This document shows, in pieces, positions 17,954 through 26,515 of a stretch of DNA of 64,000 nucleotides. How positions within the stretch are numbered: the first letter of the stretch is position 1; every line of letters begins with the position of its first letter. The DNA is from Paraburkholderia largidicola (GTDB lineage: Bacteria; Pseudomonadota; Gammaproteobacteria; Burkholderiales; Burkholderiaceae). The notes beneath the pieces are model-generated. The model made no database searches, was not told the DNA's origin, and saw only the letters and a program-made list of their open reading frames with translations. The translations under genes were made by a program, and so were the position numbers. The stretch spans positions 1,302,001 to 1,366,000 of the forward strand of contig NZ_AP023174.1 of NCBI RefSeq assembly GCF_013426895.1, read 5' to 3'.

Positions 17954-18277
17954 ATGGCAATTACGTTGACCGAAAAGGCAGCACAACACGTGCAGAAATA
18001 TCTGGTCCGGCGCGGCAAGGGCGTCGGGTTGCGGCTCGGTGTGCGCACGACGGGTTGCTCGGGCCTCGCGTATAAGCTCGAGTACGTCGATGAACTCGCG
18101 CCCGAAGACGAAGTGTTCGAATGCAAGGGCGTGAAGATCGTAGTGGACCCGAAGAGCCTCGCTTATATCGACGGCACGGAACTCGACTTCGCGCGCGAAG
18201 GGTTGAACGAAGGCTTCAGGTTCAACAACCCGAATGTGAAGGACGAATGCGGCTGCGGCGAATCGTTCCGCGTGTAA
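17954..18277 (+). CDS. iscA: A-type Fe-S carrier IscA
   Basis: A 107-residue A-type carrier or scaffold that passes clusters to apo-proteins. The conserved cysteines are in TTGCSGLAY (near 35) and the C-terminal CGCGESF (near 99-101). The start at [10 protein letters not shown] gives the usual family length; an ATG four codons upstream (17942) is possible. A hairpin with a T-run follows within 20 bases. Confidence 0.95.
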   Translation: MAITLTEKAAQHVQKYLVRRGKGVGLRLGVRTTGCSGLAYKLEYVDELAPEDEVFECKGVKIVVDPKSLAYIDGTELDFAREGLNEGFRFNNPNVKDECGCGESFRV

Positions 18278-18294
18278 GCGCGCGAGTCATGCTG

Positions 18295-18319
18295 AAAAGG
18301 CGGCCTGTGCCGCCTTTTT
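18295..18319 (+). terminator. Hairpin terminator inside the isc operon
   Basis: AAAAGGCGGC-CTGT-GCCGCCTTTTT is a compact terminator-like hairpin placed between iscA and hscB. It would lower expression of the downstream chaperone genes relative to iscRSUA, either as a partial terminator or as an RNA 3' end after processing. Confidence 0.8.
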
Positions 18320-18388
18320 CAATTTAGCCGCGCACCTGGCGCGCGCTTCGGCGCTGCACTGCGCGCATTGCATGGACAAAGTAACCTG

Positions 18389-18916
18389 ATGGCCTCGCTG
18401 AACGACAGTCACTTCGAACTCTTCAATCTGCCCGAGCAATTCGCGCTGGATGCATCCGCGTTGGATCACGCGTATCGCACGGTGCAGGCGCAGGTGCATC
18501 CGGACCGTTTCGCCGCTGCTGGCGACGCGCAAAAGCGTATCGCGATGCAATGGGCCACGCGCACGAACGAGGCGTACCAGACGCTGCGCGATCCACTCAT
18601 GCGCGCGCGCTATCTGCTGACACTGCGCGGCATCGATGTCGGCGCGGAGAACAACACGGCGATGGAGCCGGCGTTCCTGATGCAGCAGATGGAATGGCGC
18701 GAGAGCATCGAGGACGCGTCGGCGGCGAAGAACGTCGATGCGCTCGATTCACTGCTCGCCGAACTGCGCGACGAAGAAAAGGTGCGGTTCACGAAGCTGG
18801 CTGCGTTGCTCGACAGCGGCTCGAATCAGGCAGCAGGCGAGGCCGTGCGGCAATTGATGTTCATCGAGCGCGTGGCCGCGGAAATCGGCACGCAGATCGA
18901 GCGGCTCGACGTCTGA
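18389..18916 (+). CDS. hscB: Fe-S assembly co-chaperone HscB
   Basis: A 175-residue J-type co-chaperone that brings IscU to HscA and stimulates its ATPase. The N-terminal J domain (about 5-75) carries the HPDRF motif, and the C-terminal three-helix IscU-binding part follows. The ATG at 18389 is used; a TTG seven codons upstream is a less likely start. It is preceded by the internal hairpin and followed by hscA after 93 bases. Confidence 0.94.
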   Translation: MASLNDSHFELFNLPEQFALDASALDHAYRTVQAQVHPDRFAAAGDAQKRIAMQWATRTNEAYQTLRDPLMRARYLLTLRGIDVGAENNTAMEPAFLMQQMEWRESIEDASAAKNVDALDSLLAELRDEEKVRFTKLAALLDSGSNQAAGEAVRQLMFIERVAAEIGTQIERLDV

Positions 18917-19009
18917 CGCGCTCCGGCGCTAACGGACGAGCCAGCCCAATCATCACGCGAACAAACACGATCAGGACCGGGGCGAAGCAAGCCCCGAAGA
19001 AGATTCCAG

Positions 19010-20881
19010 ATGGCTTTACTGCAAATTTCTGAACCCGGCATGGCGCCCGCGCCGCATCAGCGGCGTCTCGCGGTCGGCATTGATCTCGGCACCACCAACT
19101 CTCTCGTCGCGGCGGTGCGCAGCGGCGTGCCCGACGTATTGCCCGACGACGAAGGCCACTATCTGCTGCCGTCCGTCGTGCGGTATCTGGAGAAGGGCGG
19201 CCGCCGCATCGGCCGCCTGGCGAAGGCGGAAGCCGCCACCGATCCGCGTAACACGATTGTCTCCGTCAAGCGTTTCATGGGGCGCGGCAAGAGCGAAGTC
19301 GAGCACGCGGAAAACGCGCCGTACGATTTCGTCGACGCTCCGGGCATGGTGCAAATCCGCACCATCGACGGCGTAAAGAGTCCCGTCGAAGTGTCCGCGG
19401 AAATTCTCGCGACGCTGCGCTATCGCGCGGAAGATACGCTCGGCGACGAACTGGTCGGCGCGGTCATCACGGTGCCCGCATATTTCGACGAAGCGCAGCG
19501 CCAGGCAACCAAAGATGCCGCGCGCCTTGCCGGCCTGAACGTGCTGCGTCTGTTGAACGAACCGACGGCTGCCGCGATTGCGTACGGTCTCGATAACGGC
19601 TCGGAAGGGTTGTACGCGGTATACGACCTCGGCGGCGGCACGTTCGACCTGTCGGTTCTGAAGCTCACGAAGGGCGTCTTCGAAGTACTCGCGGCGGGCG
19701 GCGATTCGGCCCTCGGCGGCGACGACTTCGACCACGCGCTGTATCGCCATGTGTTGGAGAAGGCGAACGTTCCCGCCCAGTCGCTGACGCCGGAAGACGT
19801 GCGTCTGCTGCTCGACACGGTGCGCGTCACGAAGGAAGCGCTGTCGTCGGCACCGAGCGCTTCGGTGCAGGCGACACTCGCAAGCGGCGCGAAGATCGAC
19901 GTCACCGTCGACGAGACGGAATTCGAAACGATCACGCAGGCGCTCGTGCAGCGCACGCTCGGCCCGACGAAAAAGGCGCTGCGCGACGCGAAGCTGACGG
20001 CCGCCGACATCAACGGCGTCGTGCTGGTCGGCGGCGCGACGCGCATGCCGGTGATCCGTCGTGCCGTCGAAAACTTCTTCGGCCAGCCGCCGCTGACCAA
20101 TCTCGACCCGGATCAGGTCGTTGCGCTTGGCGCAGCGATCCAGGCCGATCTGCTCGCAGGCAACCGCGGCGCCGACGGCGACGACTGGCTGCTGCTCGAC
20201 GTGATTCCGCTGTCGCTCGGCGTCGAAACGATGGGCGGTCTCGCCGAGAAGATCATCCCGCGCAACTCGACTATTCCCGTCGCGCGCGCGCAGGAATTCA
20301 CGACGTTCAAGGACGGCCAGACGGCGATGGCGATTCACGTCGTCCAGGGCGAGCGCGAACTCGTGTCGGATTGCCGTTCGCTCGCGCGTTTCGAACTGCG
20401 CGGCATTCCGCCGATGGCGGCGGGCGCAGCGCGCATCCGCGTCACCTATCAGGTCGACGCGGACGGTCTGCTGTCCGTGTTTGCGCGCGAGCAGCATTCG
20501 GGCGTGGAGGCATCGGTGGTCGTGAAACCGTCATACGGCCTTGCCGACGACGACGTCGCGCGCATGCTGGAAGACAGCTTCAAGACGGCGGAAGTCGACA
20601 TGCGCGCGCGGGCGTTGCGCGAGGCGCAGGTCGAAGCGCAGCGGCTGATCGAAGCGACGGAAGCCGCGCTCGCGGCCGACGGCGAACTGCTCGACGCCGA
20701 CGAGCGCACCGCGCTCGAAGGTCTCGTCGCCGCGCTGCGCGCGATCGCGCCGGGCGACGATACCGACGCGATCGAAACGGCAACCAAGACGCTCGCCGAA
20801 GGCACCGACGAATTCGCCGCGCGCCGGATGGACAAGAGCATTCGCCGCGCGCTCGCGGGCCGCAAGCTCGACGAGATCTGA
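19010..20881 (+). CDS. hscA: Fe-S assembly chaperone HscA (Hsp70 family)
   Basis: A 623-residue specialised Hsp70 that releases the cluster from IscU. The ATPase domain (about 1-390) shows [12 protein letters not shown], the [13 protein letters not shown] phosphate motif and [11 protein letters not shown]. The peptide-binding domain follows from about 400. The length and position behind hscB distinguish it from DnaK. Confidence 0.96.
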   Translation: MALLQISEPGMAPAPHQRRLAVGIDLGTTNSLVAAVRSGVPDVLPDDEGHYLLPSVVRYLEKGGRRIGRLAKAEAATDPRNTIVSVKRFMGRGKSEVEHAENAPYDFVDAPGMVQIRTIDGVKSPVEVSAEILATLRYRAEDTLGDELVGAVITVPAYFDEAQRQATKDAARLAGLNVLRLLNEPTAAAIAYGLDNGSEGLYAVYDLGGGTFDLSVLKLTKGVFEVLAAGGDSALGGDDFDHALYRHVLEKANVPAQSLTPEDVRLLLDTVRVTKEALSSAPSASVQATLASGAKIDVTVDETEFETITQALVQRTLGPTKKALRDAKLTAADINGVVLVGGATRMPVIRRAVENFFGQPPLTNLDPDQVVALGAAIQADLLAGNRGADGDDWLLLDVIPLSLGVETMGGLAEKIIPRNSTIPVARAQEFTTFKDGQTAMAIHVVQGERELVSDCRSLARFELRGIPPMAAGAARIRVTYQVDADGLLSVFAREQHSGVEASVVVKPSYGLADDDVARMLEDSFKTAEVDMRARALREAQVEAQRLIEATEAALAADGELLDADERTALEGLVAALRAIAPGDDTDAIETATKTLAEGTDEFAARRMDKSIRRALAGRKLDEI

Positions 20882-21058
20882 CGCCGCGCCGGTCTCAAAT
20901 CAGCGCAGTCGACGCAAAAGAAGGTGATGCCGTGGATCAATGATTCGCGCGTCGCCGCTGAATCACGCGGCGCGTGCCAAAAACGGCCGCGCCACCAGTA
21001 AAATGGTACGGTGCCTGAAGGGCGGCGTCCGTGCCTCACAGACCAGAACGGAATTTGT

Positions 21059-21400
21059 ATGCCTCAAATCGTTGTGCTGCCTCACGTCGAACTGTGTCCG
21101 GACGGCGCGGTCATCGACGCCGTGCCGGGTAAGAGCATTTGCGACAATCTGCTCGAACACGGCATCGAAATCGAGCACGCATGCGAGAAGTCTTGCGCGT
21201 GCACGACCTGTCACGTGATCGTGCGTGAGGGTTTCAACGCGTTGACGCCGTCGGAAGAAGACGAGGACGATCTGCTCGACAAGGCATGGGGTCTCGAACG
21301 CGAATCGCGGTTGTCGTGCCAGGCGCTCATGCCTGAAGGCGACGATCTCGTGGTCGAGATTCCGCGTTATTCGATCAACCACGCGAAGGAAAATCACTAA
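21059..21400 (+). CDS. fdx: ISC-type [2Fe-2S] ferredoxin
   Basis: A 113-residue adrenodoxin-like ferredoxin that gives electrons for cluster assembly on IscU. The ligands Cys42, Cys48, Cys51 and Cys87 (ACEKSCACTTC and SRLSCQA) match the family exactly. The ATG at 21059 fits the conserved start MPQIVVLPH; an upstream GTG frame is unlikely. It lies 178 bases after hscA and 15 bases before iscX. Confidence 0.96.
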   Translation: MPQIVVLPHVELCPDGAVIDAVPGKSICDNLLEHGIEIEHACEKSCACTTCHVIVREGFNALTPSEEDEDDLLDKAWGLERESRLSCQALMPEGDDLVVEIPRYSINHAKENH

Positions 21401-21415
21401 CAGGAGCGAGCAGCC

Positions 21416-21613
21416 ATGAAGTGGACCGACACGCAAGATATCGCGATGGCCTTGACCGACAAGCACCCGGAGATCGATCCGCAACAGGTGCGCTTCACTG
21501 ATCTTCACCGCTGGGTGATGGAACTGGACGGCTTCGACGACGATCCGAACCGCTCGAACGAAAAGATCCTCGAAGCCATTCAGGCTGCATGGATCGAAGA
21601 CGCGGATTACTGA
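21416..21613 (+). CDS. iscX: Fe-S assembly protein IscX
   Basis: A 65-residue acidic protein (MKWTDTQDIAMALTDKHPEI) that binds IscS and modulates its activity and iron delivery in E. coli. The full family length is present, including the C-terminal DDPNRSNEKILEAIQ segment. A CAGGAGCG site precedes the ATG. It is the last gene of the isc operon, followed by a strong terminator. Confidence 0.94.
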   Translation: MKWTDTQDIAMALTDKHPEIDPQQVRFTDLHRWVMELDGFDDDPNRSNEKILEAIQAAWIEDADY

Positions 21614-21653
21614 GCGCGGCGCGTACCGCAGCGATTCAGGACGCAACACATGC

Positions 21654-21683
21654 AAAGGCGACTTCCGTGGAAGTCGCCTTTTT
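21654..21683. terminator. Terminator of the isc operon
   Basis: AAAGGCGACTTCC-GT-GGAAGTCGCC followed by five T is a strong hairpin. The A-run on the other side lets it serve the convergent glycine-zipper gene ending at 21723. Confidence 0.92.
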
Positions 21684-21722
21684 AATGCCCGAAGCATTGC
21701 GGGCGAGGGCGCCCGCTCAAGA

Positions 21723-22505
21723 TCAGCCTGCGACGAGCGTCCCGTTCTCCACCCGCACGCGCTGGCCTTGCTGGAACGGCGGCGCTTCGTGATACGTGAA
21801 GTAGCGCGTCTTGCCGTTTTCCATGTGAACGCGCACCGAGTAGCTGGTCGAACTGCGCAGATGCTTTTCGACCGAGTTACCTGCGAGGCCGCCGCCAAGC
21901 GCGCCGAGTAGCGTCATCGCCGTGCGGCCTCCGCCGCTGCCGAACTGGTTGCCGACGACACCGCCCGCCACCGCGCCGCCCACGGCGCCAATCCCGGTTC
22001 CGTGGCCTTCCTGGCGTACAGCCGAGATGGCTTCAACCGTGCCGCACGTCGAACAGTAGGCGGGCCGCGCGGGCGCCTGTTGCGCGTATTGAGGCTGTTG
22101 CGCATATTGCGGGGCCGGCGCGGGTGCTTGCGGCGCCTGTTGCGCGGCCAGTTGCTGTGCTTGCTGAGCCTGCGCCTGTTGCTGTTGTGCCCGTTGTGCC
22201 CGTTGTGCCTCGGCCTGCTGCTGGGCCGCTTGCTGTTCAGCTTGCTGTTGCTGCGCAGCCTGCTGTTGCGCTGCTGCCTGCTGCTGCGCGCTCAGAGCAG
22301 CCGGTTGCGCCGTATCGACGACGGGCTGCTGTTGCTGCGCGACGGCCGCCGATTGCACCTGGTCGCTTTGCGCGCCGTTGCTCGATGCCTTCGGGAACAG
22401 TCCCGTCACGGCTGCCGTCGCCGCCAGACTGGCGATGATGACAGCGCCTGCCGCCACGGCAACGAGGGGATGAAGGCGGCGTGGTGAATTGTTCGGATTA
22501 TCCAT
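21723..22505 (-). CDS. Glycine-zipper (17 kDa surface antigen-like) membrane protein
   Basis: A 260-residue envelope protein. A hydrophobic N-terminal segment (about 13-37, LVAVAAGAVIIASLAATAAV) anchors or exports it. A long Gln/Ala-rich low-complexity stretch follows (about 50-130). Then come the motif YCSTCGTVEAI and a glycine-zipper domain (GTGIGAVGGAVAGGVVGNQ) typical of the Rick_17kDa/OmpA-2TM family, and a C-terminal region that reads like a small beta domain. MDNPNNSPRR is the chosen start because TTGGAGG precedes it. Outer-membrane association is inferred from the family. Confidence 0.82.
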   Translation of the reverse strand: MDNPNNSPRRLHPLVAVAAGAVIIASLAATAAVTGLFPKASSNGAQSDQVQSAAVAQQQQPVVDTAQPAALSAQQQAAAQQQAAQQQQAEQQAAQQQAEAQRAQRAQQQQAQAQQAQQLAAQQAPQAPAPAPQYAQQPQYAQQAPARPAYCSTCGTVEAISAVRQEGHGTGIGAVGGAVAGGVVGNQFGSGGGRTAMTLLGALGGGLAGNSVEKHLRSSTSYSVRVHMENGKTRYFTYHEAPPFQQGQRVRVENGTLVAG

Positions 22506-22870
22506 GGTTGTAGGCCTCCAACTACGCAGATTGGACCTGTAAAGCAACTCGTAAGTCACAGCGGCAAGCCGTGCGACGGTAACCGGTATTAACCGGTATA
22601 AGTGTCGGACACCCGGCTTCCGCCAGGGTTTCATTTTGTAACCAGTGGCGAATGCAACACTCAGTTCCACCGTACGCAAAAAGTGCGCCGATCGGCGGAA
22701 GCCCGTGTCACGCCTGACATTCGGCCCGTGGGCAGAACAGTGGGAGATATCGGGAGCGCGCAGTTTTTACCGGTAGTTACAACCGATTCTGCACGTAGAG
22801 GGAAACCGAGGAGGGGGCCGCGCATGAAGCAATCGCAATCATGCGCGGCGGGCGTCGCGGAGCGTGGAGA
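22506..22870. other. Non-coding gap between the glycine-zipper gene and lysS
   Basis: 365 bases. They contain two copies of ACCGGTAT close together (22580-22600) and a third ACCGGTA near 22768, and presumably the glycine-zipper promoter. I found no convincing lysS terminator or gene. Confidence 0.5.
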
Positions 22871-24409
22871 TCAGTCTTCGCGGCGCAGATGCGGGAACAG
22901 GATGACGTCGCGGATGCTCGGGCTGTCGGTGAGCAGCATCACCAGACGGTCGATGCCGATGCCGCAGCCACCCGCGGGCGGCATGCCGTACTCGAGCGCG
23001 CGGATGTAGTCGGCGTCGTAGTACATCGCTTCTTCGTCACCGGCGTCCTTCTGGTCGACCTGCTTCTTGAAGCGCGCCGCCTGGTCTTCCGGATCGTTCA
23101 GTTCCGAGAAACCGTTGGCGATTTCGCGGCCCGTGATGAACAGTTCGAAACGCTCGGTGATGCCGTCCACGCTATCCGATGCGCGCGCGAGCGGCGACAC
23201 TTCGACCGGGTAGTCGATGATGAAGGTCGGCTCCCACAACTGCGATTCCGCCGTTTCCTCGAAGAGCGCCAGTTGCAGCGCGCCGATGCCCGCGTTCAGG
23301 AATTGCGGCTGCGTCGCGTCGACGCCGAACTTCTTCAGTTCCGTGCGCAGGAACGCGCCGTCCGCCAGTTGCGCGTCCGTGTACTGCGGCGCGTATTTCT
23401 GGATTGCCTGCGTGATCGTCAGGCGATGGAACGGCTTCGACAGATCCAGTTCGCGGCCCTGATACGTGATCGTCGCGTTGCCGAGGGCATCGACGGCGGC
23501 CTGACGGATCAGTTGCTCGGTGAAGTCCATCAGCCACTTGTAGTCGGTGTACGCGGCGTAGAACTCCATCATCGTGAATTCCGGATTGTGACGCGGCGAC
23601 ACGCCCTCGTTACGGAAATTCCGGTTGATCTCGAACACGCGCTCGAAGCCGCCGACCACGAGGCGCTTCAGGTACAGCTCAGGCGCGATACGCAGGAACA
23701 TCTGCATGTCCAGCGCGTTGTGATGCGTGACGAACGGCTTGGCCGCCGCGCCGCCGGGAATCGGGTGCAGCATCGGCGTTTCGACTTCCATGAAGTCGGC
23801 GTCGGCCATGAACTTGCGGATCGACGACACGGCCTTGGTGCGCGCGACGAAGGTCTTGCGCGCTTCGTCCGTGACGATCAGATCGACATAGCGCTGGCGA
23901 TAACGCATTTCCTGGTCGGCGAGACCGTGGAATTTGTCGGGCAGCGGACGCAGCGCCTTCGACAGCAGCCGCAGTTCCGTACAGCGCACGGAGAGCTCGC
24001 CCTTGTTCGTGCGGAACAGCACGCCTTTGGCCGCGACGATGTCGCCGAGGTCCCACTTCTTGAAGGCTTCGTACGTCGCTTCGCCGACGTCGGCGGGCGT
24101 GATGAAGAACTGGATCTGGCCCGAGCCGTCGCGCACCGTCGCGAAGCTGGCCTTGCCCATTACGCGCTTGAGCATCATGCGGCCGGCCAGCGCGACCTGC
24201 AGCGCTTTCGCTTCGAGCGCGTCCTTGTCGGCGTCCGCGTAGTCGGACTGGAGATCGGCCGCGTGGTGGGTCGGGCGGAAGTCGTTCGGGTAGGCGACGC
24301 CTTGTTCACGCAGTGCGCGCAGCTTTTCGCGGCGCTCGGCGATGATCTGGTTGTCGTCCACCTCGGCTACATACGGCTGGGCCGTGACAGGCTGAGTCGG
24401 TTCGGTCAT
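22871..24409 (-). CDS. lysS: Lysine--tRNA ligase, class II
   Basis: A 512-residue class II aminoacyl-tRNA synthetase that charges tRNA-Lys. An N-terminal OB-fold anticodon-binding domain (about 70-165) precedes the catalytic domain with motif 2 ([24 protein letters not shown]) and motif 3 ([15 protein letters not shown]) near the C-terminus. It follows prfB by 102 bases on the same strand, the conserved prfB-lysS pairing. Confidence 0.97.
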   Translation of the reverse strand: MTEPTQPVTAQPYVAEVDDNQIIAERREKLRALREQGVAYPNDFRPTHHAADLQSDYADADKDALEAKALQVALAGRMMLKRVMGKASFATVRDGSGQIQFFITPADVGEATYEAFKKWDLGDIVAAKGVLFRTNKGELSVRCTELRLLSKALRPLPDKFHGLADQEMRYRQRYVDLIVTDEARKTFVARTKAVSSIRKFMADADFMEVETPMLHPIPGGAAAKPFVTHHNALDMQMFLRIAPELYLKRLVVGGFERVFEINRNFRNEGVSPRHNPEFTMMEFYAAYTDYKWLMDFTEQLIRQAAVDALGNATITYQGRELDLSKPFHRLTITQAIQKYAPQYTDAQLADGAFLRTELKKFGVDATQPQFLNAGIGALQLALFEETAESQLWEPTFIIDYPVEVSPLARASDSVDGITERFELFITGREIANGFSELNDPEDQAARFKKQVDQKDAGDEEAMYYDADYIRALEYGMPPAGGCGIGIDRLVMLLTDSPSIRDVILFPHLRRED

Positions 24410-24511
24410 GGTGATGATGGTCAGTATCCGATGCCTCGTGCGCGCTTTCGACTGTGACGCACAGGCGGTGAAAAAAATGCGGCGCGGCCACGCGTGCCGC
24501 GCCGGATGCGC

Positions 24512-25616
24512 TTAGATGCCTTGCTTCAGGCTCGCGCTGATGAACGGATCGAGATCGCCGTCGAGCACGCTCTTCGTGTTGCTGATTTCGACGTTGGTGC
24601 GCAGATCCTTGATACGGCTGTTGTCGAGCACGTACGAGCGGATCTGGTGGCCCCAGCCCACGTCCGATTTGCCCGCTTCGAGCTTGTCCTGTTCCGACTG
24701 GCGCTTGCGCATTTCGGCTTCGTACAGACGCGATTTCAGCATTGCCATCGCTTCGGCGCGGTTACGGTGCTGCGAGCGGTCATTCTGACACTGCACGACG
24801 ATACCCGACGGGACGTGCGTGATACGCACGGCGGAGTCGGTCTTGTTGATGTGCTGACCGCCCGCGCCCGAAGCACGGTAGGTATCGATGCGCAGATCGG
24901 CCGGATTGACTTCGATCTCGAACGACTCATCGATCTCCGGGTACACGAACACCGACGAGAACGACGTGTGACGGCCGCCCGACGAATCGAACGGCGACTT
25001 GCGCACGAGGCGGTGAATGCCTGTTTCGGTGCGCAGGAAGCCGTAGGCGTATTCGCCTTCGACCTTGATCGTGGCGCTCTTGATGCCCGCGACATCGCCT
25101 TCCGATTCTTCGAGCACTTCCGTCTTGAAGCCTTTGCGTTCGCAGTAGCGCAGGTACTGGCGCAGCAGCATCGATGCCCAGTCGCAGGCTTCCGTGCCGC
25201 CGGCACCTGCCTGGATGTCGATGAACGCGTTGTTCGGGTCGGCCGGGTTCGAGAACATCCGGCGGAATTCCATGTCGGCGACGCGCGCTTCGAGTTTCGC
25301 GGCATCTTCTTCGACCGCGACGAGCGTGTCTTCGTCGCCTTCTTCGCGCGCCATGTCGAACAGGTCTTTCGTGTCGCGCAGGTCGTTATCGAGCGAGCTC
25401 AGCACGTCGACGACGCCTTCGAGCAGCTTCTTTTCCTTGCCGAGCGCCTGGGCGTGCTTCGAGTCGTTCCAGACGTTCGGGTCTTCGAGTTCCTTGTTGA
25501 CTTCGATCAGTCGTACCGACTTTGCATCGTAGTCAAAGATACCCCCGGAGCTCGCCTGCGCGTGTGCGCAGGTCCGCGAGGGAGGAGTCGATTGAGTTGA
25601 GGCGTTCCGCTTCCAT
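24512..25616 (-). CDS. prfB: Peptide chain release factor 2, programmed +1 frameshift
   Basis: RF2 recognises UGA and UAA stops. The gene is in two frames: 25616-25536 encodes 27 residues ([20 protein letters not shown]...GYL) and then hits TGA at 25535-25533. Reading resumes one base on at GAC (25534) and continues for 340 residues to 24512, giving 367 in total. The shift site is CTT-TGA-C, preceded by the Shine-Dalgarno-like CGGGGGTAT, as in E. coli. The SPF stop-recognition motif ([12 protein letters not shown]) and the catalytic GGQ ([14 protein letters not shown]) are present. This is autoregulation, not a mutation. Upstream lie the G-rich repeat and inverted-dimer copy 2. Confidence 0.95.
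25531..25548 (-). promoter_or_regulatory. prfB recoding (frameshift) site
   Basis: On the minus strand CGGGGGTATCTTTGACT contains the internal ribosome-binding-like G-run, the slippery CTT and the in-frame TGA followed by C. Low RF2 favours the +1 shift. Confidence 0.95.
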
Positions 25617-25663
25617 GTCGATCCAGTGTCAAATAAATGGGGGTTTTTTTGTCTGCGACGCTG

Positions 25664-25692
25664 TTGGGGTTGGGGTTGGGGTTGGGGTTGGG
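25664..25692 (+). repeat. TTGGGG tandem repeat (telomere-like, G-quadruplex prone)
   Basis: Four perfect TTGGGG units plus TTGGG lie 48 bases upstream of the prfB start, with G on the plus strand. Five G-runs with two-base loops fit the sequence rule for a stable quadruplex in the non-template strand for rightward movement; a leftward prfB transcript would carry the C-rich form. Confidence 0.85.
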
Positions 25693-25726
25693 TTTGGTTC
25701 GCGTTGCGGTGGTTTGCTTTGCGTTT

Positions 25727-26388
25727 GCGGTGGCATCCGCGTTACGTTAGCTCGCTTCAGGCGTCGCCCCTGTGCGGGGCGGCACCTACTTTTCTTTGCC
25801 GCCGCAAAGAAAAGTAGGCAAAAGAAAGCGGCTCACACCGCCAATCCTTGTTCCTGCCTGAGGGCCCCCACAGGGTTTTACGCTTCACACGGCAACCACG
25901 TGACACATGCCCGTTGCCAGCGCTCCGAAGGAGCGCCTCACCCACTTCACGCACCGACATTCCAGCTCGCCGCGCCAGATAGCCCACCGCCGCCCAGGTG
26001 GCAAACTGTGTGTAGGTTGTCGCACCGCATGGGTTAGCGTTCTTACCAGAACACCATCCTTGCTTTTTAGTCTGGAGTGGCGCGCGTATTGCGCGAAAGC
26101 CTACACACAGTTTGCCACCTGGGCCGCGCCAACCGTTCGCTGCCGCTGACCCGTGTATGGGAGTGCGAAGCGGGTGAGGCGCTCATTCGGAGCGTTGGCA
26201 ACGCGCGCCAGCAGAGACGTTGCCGTGTGAAGCATAAGACCGGTTGGGGTCCCTCAGGCAGACACACGAGCTGGCGGTGTGAGCCGCTTTCTTTTGCCTA
26301 CTTTTCTTTGCGGCGGCAAAGAAAAGTAGGTGCCGCCCCGCACAGGGGCAACGCCTGAAGCACGTAGGCAAATCGCGGATGCCAGTTC
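25727..26388. repeat. Inverted-dimer hairpin repeat element, copy 2 (intact)
   Basis: 662 bp: two inverted arms (25727-26016 and 26100-26388) around an 83-base centre. The inner arms are an exact 25-bp inverted repeat (25992-26016 and 26100-26124). Both long hairpins are intact (25785-25818 and 26297-26330). Order and arm length match copy 1 at 5644. It separates recJ from prfB, two genes that are adjacent in relatives by my recollection. The open frames inside it are explained by the repeat and have no ribosome sites. The remaining bases to recJ (26389-26515) are A/C-rich and featureless. Confidence 0.9.
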
Positions 26389-26515
26389 AAGCGCAAAAGA
26401 CGAACGCCAGCAAAAAACCAAACCAAAACCAAACCGAAAAAAGGCCAACCGCACCCCTTCCCGCCAAAAACCAAAATTATAGCGGATCACAGCGCCAGGG
26501 CTGGGCGCACCCAGC

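Noticed and set aside
22841..24457. 538-codon plus-strand frame opposite lysS
   Set aside because: Compositional shadow of lysS; no ribosome site or conserved motif.
24512..25405. prfB taken as a single-frame gene starting inside the protein, or as a frameshifted pseudogene
   Set aside because: The TGA is the programmed recoding site and the full 367-residue RF2 is restored by a +1 shift.
25757..26371. Several 60-100 codon frames inside the inverted dimer (for example 25757-25987 and 26077-26358)
   Set aside because: They translate the hairpin repeat itself, occur in both orientations and have no ribosome sites.
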